Positions 8,930-15,352 of a DNA stretch of 50,031 nucleotides are shown here, piece by piece. The notes beneath the pieces were generated by a model, which saw only the letters and a program-made list of their open reading frames with translations, searched no databases and was not told where the DNA came from. A program made the position numbers and the translations under genes. The DNA is from a virus. Positions within the stretch are counted from its first letter, which is position 1. Each line of letters starts with the position of its first letter. The DNA lies in the IMG/VR virus record IMGVR_UViG_3300009703_000029, positions 1-50,031 of that record. One strand, written 5' to 3'.

Positions 8930-10564
8930 TTATAACCACTTAGTATTTGGGGCTTGATATTGAGAATTAATCTCTCCCCAACTAAAGGTTTGGTTTGTTA
9001 ATGCATGCCCATGTGTTCGATAAGCCTCGCAAGTAATTGCTAAACTCATCACCATATCATCATGATGCCCTACTGAAGCCTCTGCCTTTCCACTTGGAGT
9101 AATAATGAAGTTTCTTAATTCTTCTATTACTAACACACTTGGAATTGCTATATCTTCATCTTCAATCAATCTCCTTAAATTAGAGATGATTGGTGCTCTG
9201 GTTGCCGATGTTGTCTTAAACCCTAGATGATTAATACTATCTGGAGTTGTATTAGCTGTCTTTCTTTGTTGATATAAATTTGGATAATTCATGCCAAACA
9301 ATTGTTGCACTGTGGCAATACCAATTGAGTTTGCCTCAGGGCAAATCAACGAGTTGTTATACCATCTACCTAAATAAAACAATATCTTTCCGTATCTAAC
9401 AGGGTCTGTGTTATTGCTTCTATAAATTGCAACCACTTCCCTATCAGAGTTCATTACTGTTGCTACAGAGTAATCTCCCTTTACACCTAACGCGACATCT
9501 GCCCCGATTAAATATTTGTAATCCTTTTGTGGGGCCTGCCAAATAGAAAGATTCCCTTCCCCTGATTCGTCAAAAGCTGAATAATCATCGTTATACTCTC
9601 TGATGCTCTCAGGGTCACAAGGAACATACCTATCCAAGACTTCCTTACTGAATACTGAGCTACCACTTTGTAGGAAGCTCTCTTCAGCTGTAAACGGATA
9701 TTCCTGCTTAAACATCGCTGTGGATGTCTCTGCAATCTTAATCCGTCTCCAAAAGATCTGCTCATTATCTAAGCCCCATCTTTCCTTTAACCCTTCTTCG
9801 TCATTCGTTAACTCTAGGTTATCTGGACATTGTAACCTATACTCATCTTGTAGATACCAAGGTACAAACAAAGGTGTGAAGTTGCTTTCCCCTTTCTCTG
9901 CCTTGTTCCACAAATCGTAATACACACCTTGTGCACCATTAGACGTACTATTGATAATAATAATACTACCTTTAGTCAATGCCACGGACTGAAACAGTCC
10001 TGCCATCACCTTATCAGCATTCTGGAAGAAAGCTGTTTCATCACATAGCAATGCTGTGTTAGTAGTACCACGTCCTGGGTTATCTGCACCAGCTGTGAAT
10101 AGTCTAAATTTAGAATCATTCTCCTTAAAGACCATCTCTCGCTTATTCGATACCCCTAACTCTGGCTTAATATTATCTGGAAGGTTATCCCAGAATGTCT
10201 TAGACATACTAAAGATACTCTCAGTAGTGGGCTTGTCCAAACTAATAATTACCGCCCTAGTATTCTTATAAAACAATGTTCTATGGAATATTAAAGCAGA
10301 ACTAATGGTTGAGAATCCTGCCTGTCTGTACTTGGAGATAATCATTCGGACATAGCCGATTTCTTTCATCTGCCTGTTGTACTCATCAACTACTACTTCC
10401 TGAGCCTTATTAATTCTCAAAGATATTAAACCTTTGTCGGCATCCTTAGGATATATCATCAAAGCTTCTTCTATGAAAGCCTTTGGATCATTCTTCCAAC
10501 GCTTCCATATCTTACGCTTCTCTAACTCAGCAAGTAGCTCTGATGCTTCTCTATTCGCAACCAT
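8930..10564 (-). CDS. terL: Terminase large subunit, 544 aa
   Basis: DNA-packaging ATPase and nuclease. The N-terminal ATPase has an atypical Walker A SKYRQAGFST (K-x-R-Q-x-G-x-S), Walker B ALLCDETAFF and the coupling motif NSTSNGAQG. The C-terminal RNase H-like nuclease is shown by LIGADVALGVKGDYSVA, a second acidic site (ICPEANSIGIA) and a final GHHDDMVMSLAI. Length and order are usual. Its ATG shares one base with the stop codon of the 50-aa gene upstream (TAATG), which suggests translational coupling. Confidence 0.93.
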   Translation of the reverse strand: MVANREASELLAELEKRKIWKRWKNDPKAFIEEALMIYPKDADKGLISLRINKAQEVVVDEYNRQMKEIGYVRMIISKYRQAGFSTISSALIFHRTLFYKNTRAVIISLDKPTTESIFSMSKTFWDNLPDNIKPELGVSNKREMVFKENDSKFRLFTAGADNPGRGTTNTALLCDETAFFQNADKVMAGLFQSVALTKGSIIIINSTSNGAQGVYYDLWNKAEKGESNFTPLFVPWYLQDEYRLQCPDNLELTNDEEGLKERWGLDNEQIFWRRIKIAETSTAMFKQEYPFTAEESFLQSGSSVFSKEVLDRYVPCDPESIREYNDDYSAFDESGEGNLSIWQAPQKDYKYLIGADVALGVKGDYSVATVMNSDREVVAIYRSNNTDPVRYGKILFYLGRWYNNSLICPEANSIGIATVQQLFGMNYPNLYQQRKTANTTPDSINHLGFKTTSATRAPIISNLRRLIEDEDIAIPSVLVIEELRNFIITPSGKAEASVGHHDDMVMSLAITCEAYRTHGHALTNQTFSWGEINSQYQAPNTKWL

Positions 10565-10716
10565 TACTTCTTCTTATTCTTAGAGCCTTTAGGTCGCCCT
10601 CTACCTTTCTTAACTTCTTTGGTTTCAACAACAGAAGGAGTCCATTCCCCTGTTTCATTCCAAATCTTCTTAAACCATGCAATGATATCTCTCAACAAAT
10701 CAATCAGCTTTTGCAT
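10564..10716 (-). CDS. AT-hook-like basic protein between terS and terL, 50 aa
   Basis: Starts at ATG 10716 after a near-perfect AAGGAGGTGA site, six bases past the terS stop, and ends in a TAATG overlap with terL. The N-terminus is an amphipathic helix (LIDLLRDIIAWFKKIWNE). The C-terminus, KKGRGRPKGSKNKKK, contains the GRP core of AT-hook minor-groove binders. By position it may help the terminase engage DNA. The function is inferred from the motif and context. Confidence 0.7.
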   Translation of the reverse strand: MQKLIDLLRDIIAWFKKIWNETGEWTPSVVETKEVKKGRGRPKGSKNKKK

Positions 10717-10728
10717 TTTCTCACCTCC

Positions 10729-11145
10729 TTAGTCATTAACAATCTTAAACAATCTTTCTTCGATTTCCCTATTAGTCAAATCCTCAACATTGTTCTTATT
10801 CGCTTCCTTGGCATCCTTAGATGCTTCAGTATACTTATTAATCTCTCTAATGCAATCCAGAGCCATCTTATCACCTGCTGAAGTGTTCTGAGCCACGTTC
10901 CTTTGTAGCAGCATCATGAGATACGTAGAAGGAGCAATACTACCATCCTCCATCATCATAAGCTTCATAGCTTGTTCAATTGAAGGAACCTCTTTCATCT
11001 TGTTCTTGGATCCAGCTTTTCTTCCCCCAGGATTCCCTGATACTCCCTTCTTGAATCTATAGGGCTTCCCAGCTTCCTTAAGTCTCTCTCCACCGTCCCT
11101 TGCGGCTTTCAGTCTTGCTTCAATAGTGGCCTTCTTTCTTGGCAT
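10729..11145 (-). CDS. terS: Terminase small subunit, DUF5681-type, 138 aa
   Basis: The N-terminal motif FKKGVSGNPGGRKAGSKNK is the signature found at the start of many small terminases of the DUF5681 type. A helical centre and an acidic C-terminus (VEDLTNREIEERLF) follow. First gene of the late packaging block, reading leftward from the divergent control region. ATG at 11145 has an AAGGAGA site. It recognises viral DNA and delivers it to the large subunit. Confidence 0.8.
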   Translation of the reverse strand: MPRKKATIEARLKAARDGGERLKEAGKPYRFKKGVSGNPGGRKAGSKNKMKEVPSIEQAMKLMMMEDGSIAPSTYLMMLLQRNVAQNTSAGDKMALDCIREINKYTEASKDAKEANKNNVEDLTNREIEERLFKIVND

Positions 11146-11162
11146 ATGTTTCTCCTTAGTTA

Positions 11163-11227
11163 AATCTTAGAATTATATCTGTGCATCGTCTGTGTACTAA
11201 TCTTAGAATTATATCTGTGCATCGTCT
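11163..11227 (-). repeat. 29-nt tandem repeat with TATAAT boxes upstream of terS
   Basis: Two exact 29-nt copies (11163-11191 and 11199-11227), period 36 nt, lie 18 bp upstream of terS. Read on the minus strand, each contains GATATAATTC with a perfect TATAAT hexamer. No clear -35 hexamer accompanies them. They could be tandem host-type late promoters needing an activator, or an operator. No gene fits this 150-bp stretch. Confidence 0.55.
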
Positions 11228-11250
11228 ATGGGTTATATATATTATAGTCA

Positions 11251-11276
11251 CCCCCCGATATATTCTGACACCCCCC
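11251..11276. promoter_or_regulatory. Paired C6 tracts in the divergent control region
   Basis: CCCCCC occurs at 11251-11256 and again at 11271-11276, exactly 20 bp apart. Each is preceded by a CA dinucleotide (GTCA or GACA). In an AT-rich genome such paired tracts, two helical turns apart, look like a protein-binding site. They lie between the divergent terS and early transcription units. A TATAAT box on the minus strand is adjacent. Confidence 0.4.
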
Positions 11277-11296
11277 TTAATCCTTGAGAGTCCAAG

Positions 11297-11327
11297 ATGT
11301 ACACGGCGAGCAAGCTCTTGTGTCCAT
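11297..11327 (+). promoter_or_regulatory. Family H hairpin, copy 1 (candidate early promoter)
   Basis: ATGTACAC (11297-11304) pairs with GTGTCCAT (11320-11327) with one mismatch. An inner stem GAGC/GCTC sits in the loop. It lies 49 nt upstream of the first early gene. Three more copies precede other early genes at similar distances. The stem and the ACACG...TTGTGT closing sequence are conserved while loops vary, so the structure appears to matter. Confidence 0.55.
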
Positions 11328-11376
11328 TGTGTGAGTTCTACACTGACTCATCTTTTAATAACACAGGAGTATATCT

Positions 11377-11535
11377 ATGTCACATACTAAACACGATCAG
11401 CACGTCAAAGAGTTTCATGATCTTATCAAAGATGAAGAAGCCTATTGGAACGAATGGTGGGACAACTTTCACCGTCAAGACCCTGAACTTAAAGACTGGC
11501 CTCAAGTTCCAGATGACGAAGACATTCCATTTTAA
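11377..11535 (+). CDS. First early gene: 52-aa acidic protein with SSB-like C-terminal tip
   Basis: ATG at 11377 follows ACACAGGAGT. The protein is highly charged with an aromatic centre (EEAYWNEWWDNFH). It ends in VPDDEDIPF, which matches the consensus tip of bacterial SSB (D-D-D-I-P-F) that binds many replication and repair proteins. It has no OB fold, so it is not an SSB itself. As the first early gene it may occupy SSB-binding pockets on host proteins or act as an adaptor. The leader motif CTCATCTTTTAA is repeated before the next gene. Confidence 0.7.
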   Translation: MSHTKHDQHVKEFHDLIKDEEAYWNEWWDNFHRQDPELKDWPQVPDDEDIPF

Positions 11536-11541
11536 GTCGAA

Positions 11542-11555
11542 ACACCTTCGGGTGT
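11542..11555 (+). other. UUCG-capped hairpin after the 52-aa gene
   Basis: ACACC and GGTGT flank a TTCG tetraloop seven bases after the stop codon. No U-run follows, so it is not a standard terminator. An mRNA 3'-end stabiliser or processing site is more likely. Confidence 0.5.
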
Positions 11556-11619
11556 CTAGTGCCTTGAGCAAGTACTACTGACGAGACTGCTCATCTTTTA
11601 ACAACACAGGAGTAACATC

Positions 11620-11925
11620 ATGGACATCAACACAACAATCTTATGGGTAGAGGGACTTAAGTATCACATCGAACCTAACAGAGGCAACTTGGCTCAGCGA
11701 GCTATCGGTAAGTTCATCCGTAACCGCAAGCAAGGCAAGACCACAGAGGTCACGCTGCACACCAACGAACACCGAAGACTAATGAGATCATTAGCCGAGC
11801 ACGTTCAAGTGTCTAAGTGGTGGTCTAAGCTGAGCTCTGGTGTATACATGCTAGAGTCTGACAGGTTTGCATTCGTCATCTCTTGGAAGGACTCAGAGTT
11901 AATACTTCAGTTAGACTCTGACTAA
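11620..11925 (+). CDS. Early hypothetical protein, 101 aa
   Basis: ATG at 11620 after ACACAGGAGTAAC, a leader nearly identical to that of the preceding 52-aa gene. The N-terminus is mixed beta. The middle is basic (RKQGKTTEVTLHTNEHRRL), and the end is beta-rich (FAFVISWKDSELILQLDSD). No family recognised. As one of the first early genes, a host-takeover function is possible but not shown. Confidence 0.7.
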   Translation: MDINTTILWVEGLKYHIEPNRGNLAQRAIGKFIRNRKQGKTTEVTLHTNEHRRLMRSLAEHVQVSKWWSKLSSGVYMLESDRFAFVISWKDSELILQLDSD

Positions 11926-11953
11926 GTGCCGAATAAGGGCATCTTTGTGTCTT

Positions 11954-12410
11954 AGCCTACCATTGGTATGGCTTGAGCATAAAGTCGTCCAGAATCGACA
12001 ATCTGGGGGCTTCTAGGGGCATATTACTGTCCTCTATAAGGACACAATAGGAATTATTAAGCAAGCTAGCTGTTCCTGTAGTGTTCTAGAGAGCATCTTA
12101 GGGGTGTCAGAGTGGTATTAAGCTATTTGTCAACCAACTAATGACTAATGAGACACTGGATGTATCATCATTGACCATCATAGATACATCACTGGTCTCA
12201 TTGAATCCTACCAACTATATTCACTTAGGTAAGCTCATTGCTAACTAAGCAGACTATATTGAATCTTCACAGATTCTATACTTTCCCTCTATGATTCACT
12301 TAACTCATCTCTGAGTCTTATGTGGGTCGTAATCGAAATCTACTTAGTTAGCATTAAGCTCACCATAGCATCTCTACTGATTCTACTATGATCTCTAATG
12401 TGGGCATTAG
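11954..12410. other. Structured gene-free region upstream of the candidate origin
   Basis: No convincing gene lies between 11926 and 12560. Paired segments include: 11954-11973 (AGCCTACC / GGTA-GGCT); 12147-12154 with 12195-12202 (AATGAGAC / GTCTCATT), enclosing 12159-12166 with 12183-12190 (GATGTATC / GATACATC); 12228-12249 with 12343-12364 (a 22-nt arm, 19 matches); and 12395-12410 (CTAATG / CATTAG, 4-nt loop). This density of stems suggests a structured RNA or replication-origin architecture. Confidence 0.5.
12032..12055 (+). promoter_or_regulatory. Family P promoter candidate, copy 1
   Basis: Contains CTATAAGGACACAATAGG. The core CACAATAG differs by one base from the T7/SP6 promoter core CACTATAG, and GACACAATAG matches SP6 GACACTATAG at nine of ten positions. 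GTCCT (12029-12033) and AGGAC (12039-12043) can form a hairpin just upstream of the core. A plausible promoter for the phage's own single-subunit RNA polymerase, reading into the structured region. Confidence 0.6.
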
Positions 12411-12460
12411 GGACTCGAAGCTGTGCCCATCTCAGCTCGTCATAGTCCGTCCTTATTTCT

Positions 12461-12508
12461 CTCTATAAGGACACAATAGGAATTTCCCTTGGTACATAAG
12501 GGCTGTAG
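12461..12508 (+). promoter_or_regulatory. Family P promoter candidate, copy 2, with extended conserved tail
   Basis: Begins CTCTATAAGG, continues ACACAATAGGAATT and then a CCCTT...AAGGG stem-loop. GTCCTTAT (12449-12456) pairs with ATAAGGAC (12465-12472). The 48-nt element is repeated in inverted orientation at 25712-25759 with four differences. It lies just before the DnaA boxes, so transcription from it could also serve origin activation. Confidence 0.6.
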
Positions 12509-12511
12509 GAG

Positions 12512-12565
12512 TTATCCACAACTCTGTAAAACCTGTGGATAACTTGTTGATAACTATGTGGATAA
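12512..12565. other. Candidate replication origin: four DnaA boxes
   Basis: TTATCCACA at 12512-12520 is a perfect DnaA box on the plus strand. TGTGGATAA at 12534-12542 and 12557-12565 are perfect boxes on the minus strand, and TGTTGATAA at 12545-12553 is a one-mismatch box. The three minus boxes start 11 and 12 bp apart, roughly one helical turn. An AT-rich tract (ATTATTTAACTAAACTAA) follows. Together these look like a host-DnaA-dependent origin. Transcriptional control by DnaA is the alternative. Confidence 0.65.
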
Positions 12566-12568
12566 CTA

Positions 12569-12585
12569 TGGACACGTTGTGTCCA
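12569..12585 (+). promoter_or_regulatory. Family H hairpin, copy 2 (minimal form)
   Basis: TGGACAC, a GTT loop, then GTGTCCA: a perfect 7-bp stem with a 3-nt loop. It lies 37 nt upstream of the next start codon. This minimal geometry matches the 5-7 bp stem and 3-nt loop of phage N4 virion RNA polymerase promoters. The following 35 nt are repeated exactly after copy 3. Confidence 0.6.
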
Positions 12586-12622
12586 ATGTGTGAATTATTT
12601 AACTAAACTAAGGAGTATTATT

Positions 12623-12892
12623 ATGCGTAACATTTCAACCGATCTATTAGCTTCTCAGCTAACAACAGCATTCATCAAGTCTGGCTTGACAACTGCTCAA
12701 TTCGTTCAACACATCATCGATACAAGAGGCGACACAGGAACAGAAGTTCTTGCTGACGCTTCAGTAACAGACACGTATGCCAGTATAGAAGTAGGGATTC
12801 CTGCAGGAGAGTACTGTGATGGCGAGGAGTTCTTCGACATCTACACATTCTACAAGCATCACGATTCCAATCATTGGGGTTGCAAATTGTAG
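12623..12892 (+). CDS. Early hypothetical protein, 89 aa
   Basis: ATG at 12623 is chosen because AAGGAG lies seven bases upstream. An in-frame GTG at 12590 lacks a site. The N-terminus is helical (MRNISTDLLASQLTTAFIKS), the middle acidic, and the end aromatic and His-rich (FFDIYTFYKHHDSNHWG). No family recognised. First gene after the candidate origin. Confidence 0.65.
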   Translation: MRNISTDLLASQLTTAFIKSGLTTAQFVQHIIDTRGDTGTEVLADASVTDTYASIEVGIPAGEYCDGEEFFDIYTFYKHHDSNHWGCKL

Positions 12893-12908
12893 TTTCAGAG
12901 GTATCGTA

Positions 12909-12949
12909 TGGACACGGCACGAGCTAAAGGGCGAGCTCGATTGTGTCCA
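12909..12949 (+). promoter_or_regulatory. Family H hairpin, copy 3 (long nested form)
   Basis: TGGACAC (12909-12915) pairs with GTGTCCA (12943-12949). Nested inside, CGAGCT (12920-12925) pairs with AGCTCG (12934-12939). It is followed by the same 35-nt leader as copy 2 and lies 37 nt before the next start codon. Confidence 0.55.
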
Positions 12950-12986
12950 ATGTGTGAATTATTTAACTAAACTAAGGAGTATTATC

Positions 12987-13154
12987 GTGTACAAACTATT
13001 ATCTAAAATATCTTATAAACTTTGTTACTACAAACTAATCAAACTTGGAGATCATGAAGACTCTCCTTTGTTTCGTTTGCATGAGGAACTATTCCATACT
13101 AACGATAAACAAGCAACAATCATATGTCTAAATACATTAATAGGCAACGAGTAA
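12987..13154 (+). CDS. Early hypothetical protein with GTG start, 55 aa
   Basis: GTG at 12987 follows AAGGAG at the same distance as in the preceding gene, whose leader is duplicated here. The product is basic and Tyr/Leu-rich (KLLSKISYKLCYYKLIKL), with His near the middle. An upstream open frame reaches back to 12816 but lacks a ribosome site. Function unknown. Confidence 0.55.
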   Translation: MYKLLSKISYKLCYYKLIKLGDHEDSPLFRLHEELFHTNDKQATIICLNTLIGNE

Positions 13155-13173
13155 GTTAGTAGTGCCAATCATT

Positions 13174-13520
13174 TGCATAGTGTAATTCACACAGTTCCGC
13201 ATTATGCATCTTAAATAGTGACTGGTGGATGTGGCGAATCCTTTAGTGAATCAATAGCCGACACTCTGATATTCCTAGGTATGAATTAAAACTGCCTCCT
13301 CTACAGGGACTGCCTCTGTCACACAGATGACATAGAGACCGAAAGGCTCACGCAGACTGTCCCACTAGTCCTAAGCATGACTGTACATTAAGTACCCAAA
13401 CTGCTTTTCCTTCCTAATATGCATTGTCTAAACCAGTGTGTATTACGAAGCAATCACGCTTCATCTTTATAACCAGCAATATGTATCGAGAGAGGATAGC
13501 CTCGACAGTGTGCATATTGC
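13174..13520 (+). promoter_or_regulatory. Structured leader region upstream of the SSB gene
   Basis: The 385-bp gap 13155-13539 holds no gene I can support. Stem-loops seen: TGCATA/TATGCA (13174-13179, 13203-13208), enclosing GTGT/ACAC; TCTGT-CAC-ACAGA (13315-13327); GAAGC/GCTTC (13447-13462); and GCAATATG/CATATTGC (13476-13483, 13513-13520), enclosing CGAG/CTCG. The last hairpin ends 19 nt before the SSB start and could control SSB translation. Confidence 0.45.
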
Positions 13521-13539
13521 AATCAATTAGGAGACTAAC

Positions 13540-13959
13540 ATGTCAATTAATAAAGTAACTCTAGTAGGTAATTTAGGCGCAGATCCAGAAATCAAAGTAT
13601 TCCAGGATGGCGGTTCATTAACAAACGTAAGCATCTACACAGATGAATCTTACAAAGACACACAAGGAAACAAGGTTGAAGCTCATCAAGTACACCGAGT
13701 AGTATTCAGAGGTAATGTTGCTAATATTGCTAACACTTACCTTAAGAAAGGCTCTAAAGTGTATGTAGAAGGCAAACTCAACCATCGTAGCTTTGTAAAC
13801 AAGGACAACATCACACAATACGTGACTGAAGTTGTTGTTGCAGGTTATCAAGGCATCTTACAAATGTTAGATAAAGCTCCTGTACAGCAAGCTCAAGATA
13901 ACAATCAAGAGCAAGCTTCAGGACAATCTCAACAGCCTGTTGTGGATATGCCGTTCTAA
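13540..13959 (+). CDS. ssb: Single-stranded DNA-binding protein, bacterial SSB type, 139 aa
   Basis: OB-fold SSB. MSINKVTLVGNLGADPEIK is the classic beta-1 start, followed by HRVVFRGNVANIANTYLKKG and KVYVEGKLNHRSF. A Gln-rich linker leads to the tip VVDMPF, a slightly diverged SSB-Ct peptide. It coats single-stranded DNA during replication and recombination. In N4, the phage SSB also activates late transcription by host RNA polymerase, which is a possible extra role here. ATG follows TAGGAG. Confidence 0.95.
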   Translation: MSINKVTLVGNLGADPEIKVFQDGGSLTNVSIYTDESYKDTQGNKVEAHQVHRVVFRGNVANIANTYLKKGSKVYVEGKLNHRSFVNKDNITQYVTEVVVAGYQGILQMLDKAPVQQAQDNNQEQASGQSQQPVVDMPF

Positions 13960-13972
13960 ATATCCTTTCATA

Positions 13973-13996
13973 GCAGGCATTCGCAAGAATGTCTGT
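13973..13996 (+). other. GNRA-capped hairpin after the SSB gene
   Basis: A 10-bp stem (GCAGGCATTC with GAATGTCTGT, including two wobble pairs) closes on a GCAA tetraloop 14 nt past the SSB stop. Only a short U-run follows. It could be a weak terminator or an mRNA stabiliser that boosts SSB expression. Confidence 0.6.
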
Positions 13997-14018
13997 TTAG
14001 GACTTTAAGGAGAATATT

Positions 14019-14312
14019 ATGCTGTTTACAGTACAAATGGAAGACGGATCTACCGAACTAGTAGCAAACGCTAACTGGGATGGGGAAACATTCAACTTAC
14101 ATTATTGGGGAAATGTTCGCTTAGTTGCCACAATCAATGATGATGTAGAAATTGTGGGAGATGATTCCATAGTTCTACCTATGAGCGCACTAAGAGAACT
14201 TGATGCAGGAACAACATCTTGCCTTAAGACTGGAGGTGAATTACGTAGAGCCAGAACCTACAACAATAGGAAAGGCATCAACAAAGAAGCAAGACCATTT
14301 AACAAGGAGTAA
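14019..14312 (+). CDS. Hypothetical protein, 97 aa
   Basis: ATG at 14019 after AAGGAG. Beta-rich N-terminal 60 residues (LFTVQMEDGSTELVANANWD), then a basic, probably unfolded tail. No family recognised. Follows the SSB hairpin, at the head of a run of small genes that share AAGGAG(T/A)AATAAC leaders. Confidence 0.65.
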   Translation: MLFTVQMEDGSTELVANANWDGETFNLHYWGNVRLVATINDDVEIVGDDSIVLPMSALRELDAGTTSCLKTGGELRRARTYNNRKGINKEARPFNKE

Positions 14313-14316
14313 TAAC

Positions 14317-14589
14317 ATGGTTAAGAATAAACCAGGTACAATAGTACCTACAACACATATCAACGATACAATTAACTTGGGAGATATCATGGCAAAGCAT
14401 GAAGCAGAAACAAGAACAGCTATTCAAATCAAAGTAACTAAATGGCTACATAACAACCATGCAGACATGCAAATGCTTATGTGGGACTTCCAAGAAGAAC
14501 TTGAAACAAACCTAGAATTCCAATACAAACCTTCTCAATTCAGATGCTGGATATGGGACACGATTGTTAAGGATCTAGAAAACAATTAA
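14317..14589 (+). CDS. Hypothetical protein, 90 aa
   Basis: Start ATG 14317 is chosen over upstream in-frame codons because AAGGAGTAATAAC directly precedes it. The N-terminus is polar. The C-terminal part is helical with Trp residues (VTKWLHNNHADMQMLMWDFQ, then FRCWIWDTIVKDLENN). No recognised family. Confidence 0.65.
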   Translation: MVKNKPGTIVPTTHINDTINLGDIMAKHEAETRTAIQIKVTKWLHNNHADMQMLMWDFQEELETNLEFQYKPSQFRCWIWDTIVKDLENN

Positions 14590-14601
14590 AGGAGAAATAA
14601 C

Positions 14602-14964
14602 ATGAATATCGAAAGCAGCAACACGTACAACGACTTTGAAACAATGGTCGTTGCAGTTGAGTCTGGACATAGATGTGGATACGTAAAGATACCTAAAGAC
14701 CATAATCTATATGAACTTTACTATGAAGATCCTCAATTTGAATCAATAACAGTTCATGGAGGTGTTACATTCACAGATAGAATCGAAGATGACTGGTTTA
14801 TTGGATTTGATTGTATTCATGGTGGCGACGCTGTAGATCTCACTTTAGTAAAAGACTCATTGAAAGAGTTTTACACAAAGCATCAACTTGAAGGTCTTGT
14901 TTGGACACAACCAATGGTAGAAACTGAGTTAGAAAAACTAACTGAACAATTAAAGGAGAAATAA
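14602..14964 (+). CDS. Conserved phage protein with HGGVTF and GFDCIHGGD motifs, 120 aa
   Basis: Contains KDHNLYELYYED, then VHGGVTFTDR and WFIGFDCIHGGDAVD. These motifs, in this order, recur in a family of uncharacterised proteins common in tailed phages and some actinobacteria. The conserved His, Asp and Cys suggest a small metal-binding or enzymatic fold. The function is unknown. Confidence 0.75.
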   Translation: MNIESSNTYNDFETMVVAVESGHRCGYVKIPKDHNLYELYYEDPQFESITVHGGVTFTDRIEDDWFIGFDCIHGGDAVDLTLVKDSLKEFYTKHQLEGLVWTQPMVETELEKLTEQLKEK

Positions 14965-14965
14965 C

Positions 14966-15139
14966 ATGGGTTACTTTTCAAACCTAGATATAGAAATGCA
15001 GGAGGACAATATCGAACAAGACCGAAGTCCTTCTCAAGATGATATAGAACAAGCAGCACAGAAACCAGAGCCCTCAGAAGAGGCAATATGGAGATTCTTA
15101 GACTGGTTAGACAGTAAATCAACAACAAAGGAGAAATAG
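14966..15139 (+). CDS. Small acidic protein, 57 aa
   Basis: ATG at 14966 directly after the preceding stop codon, with AAGGAGAAATAAC upstream. Acidic and Gln-rich, ending in an aromatic amphipathic helix (EEAIWRFLDWLDSK). No known family. The consistent ribosome site and tight packing support it as a gene. Confidence 0.6.
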   Translation: MGYFSNLDIEMQEDNIEQDRSPSQDDIEQAAQKPEPSEEAIWRFLDWLDSKSTTKEK

Positions 15140-15142
15140 AAC

Positions 15143-15340
15143 ATGGATCTAGCAAATATATACGTGAGCTTTCATTGGACAATAGTAACCGCTCTTGTCG
15201 GTGTAATGCTATCAATAGGTATTTGGGGTGTGAGATGTTTCAGAATAGGACTAAACCCTGCTCATAGAAACGTCAAGCTACCTTATTTGGCAGTAACCGC
15301 TATTGTATGGGCTTTAATCATACTAATCATAACAATATAA
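15143..15340 (+). CDS. Small membrane protein with two transmembrane segments, 65 aa
   Basis: Two hydrophobic helices (WTIVTALVGVMLSIGIWGV and LAVTAIVWALIILIITI) are separated by a short basic loop (RCFRIGLNPAHRNVK). Probably an inner-membrane protein. An early membrane protein could alter host physiology or exclude other phages. No family recognised. Confidence 0.65.
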   Translation: MDLANIYVSFHWTIVTALVGVMLSIGIWGVRCFRIGLNPAHRNVKLPYLAVTAIVWALIILIITI

Positions 15341-15352
15341 AGGAGTAATAAC

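Noticed and set aside
11163-11227. CRISPR array
   Set aside because: Only two repeat copies with a 7-nt gap. No spacer-length intervals and no cas genes.
11297-11581. 94-aa plus-strand ORF beginning in the first family H hairpin
   Set aside because: It runs out of frame through the better-supported 52-aa gene, which has its own ribosome site and an SSB-like tip. Only the short LCPLCE start is kept as a finding.
11926-12560. Possible tRNA genes in the gene-free region
   Set aside because: The stem-loops do not form a cloverleaf, and no T-loop consensus (GTTCRANTC) was found at a suitable distance from an acceptor stem.
12590-12622. GTG start for the 89-aa early gene
   Set aside because: The in-frame region overlaps the duplicated leader and its AAGGAG site; the ATG at 12623 fits better.
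14262-14277. Extra family P element (ACAATAGGAA)
   Set aside because: It matches only the downstream half, lacks the CTATA block, and lies inside a coding region.
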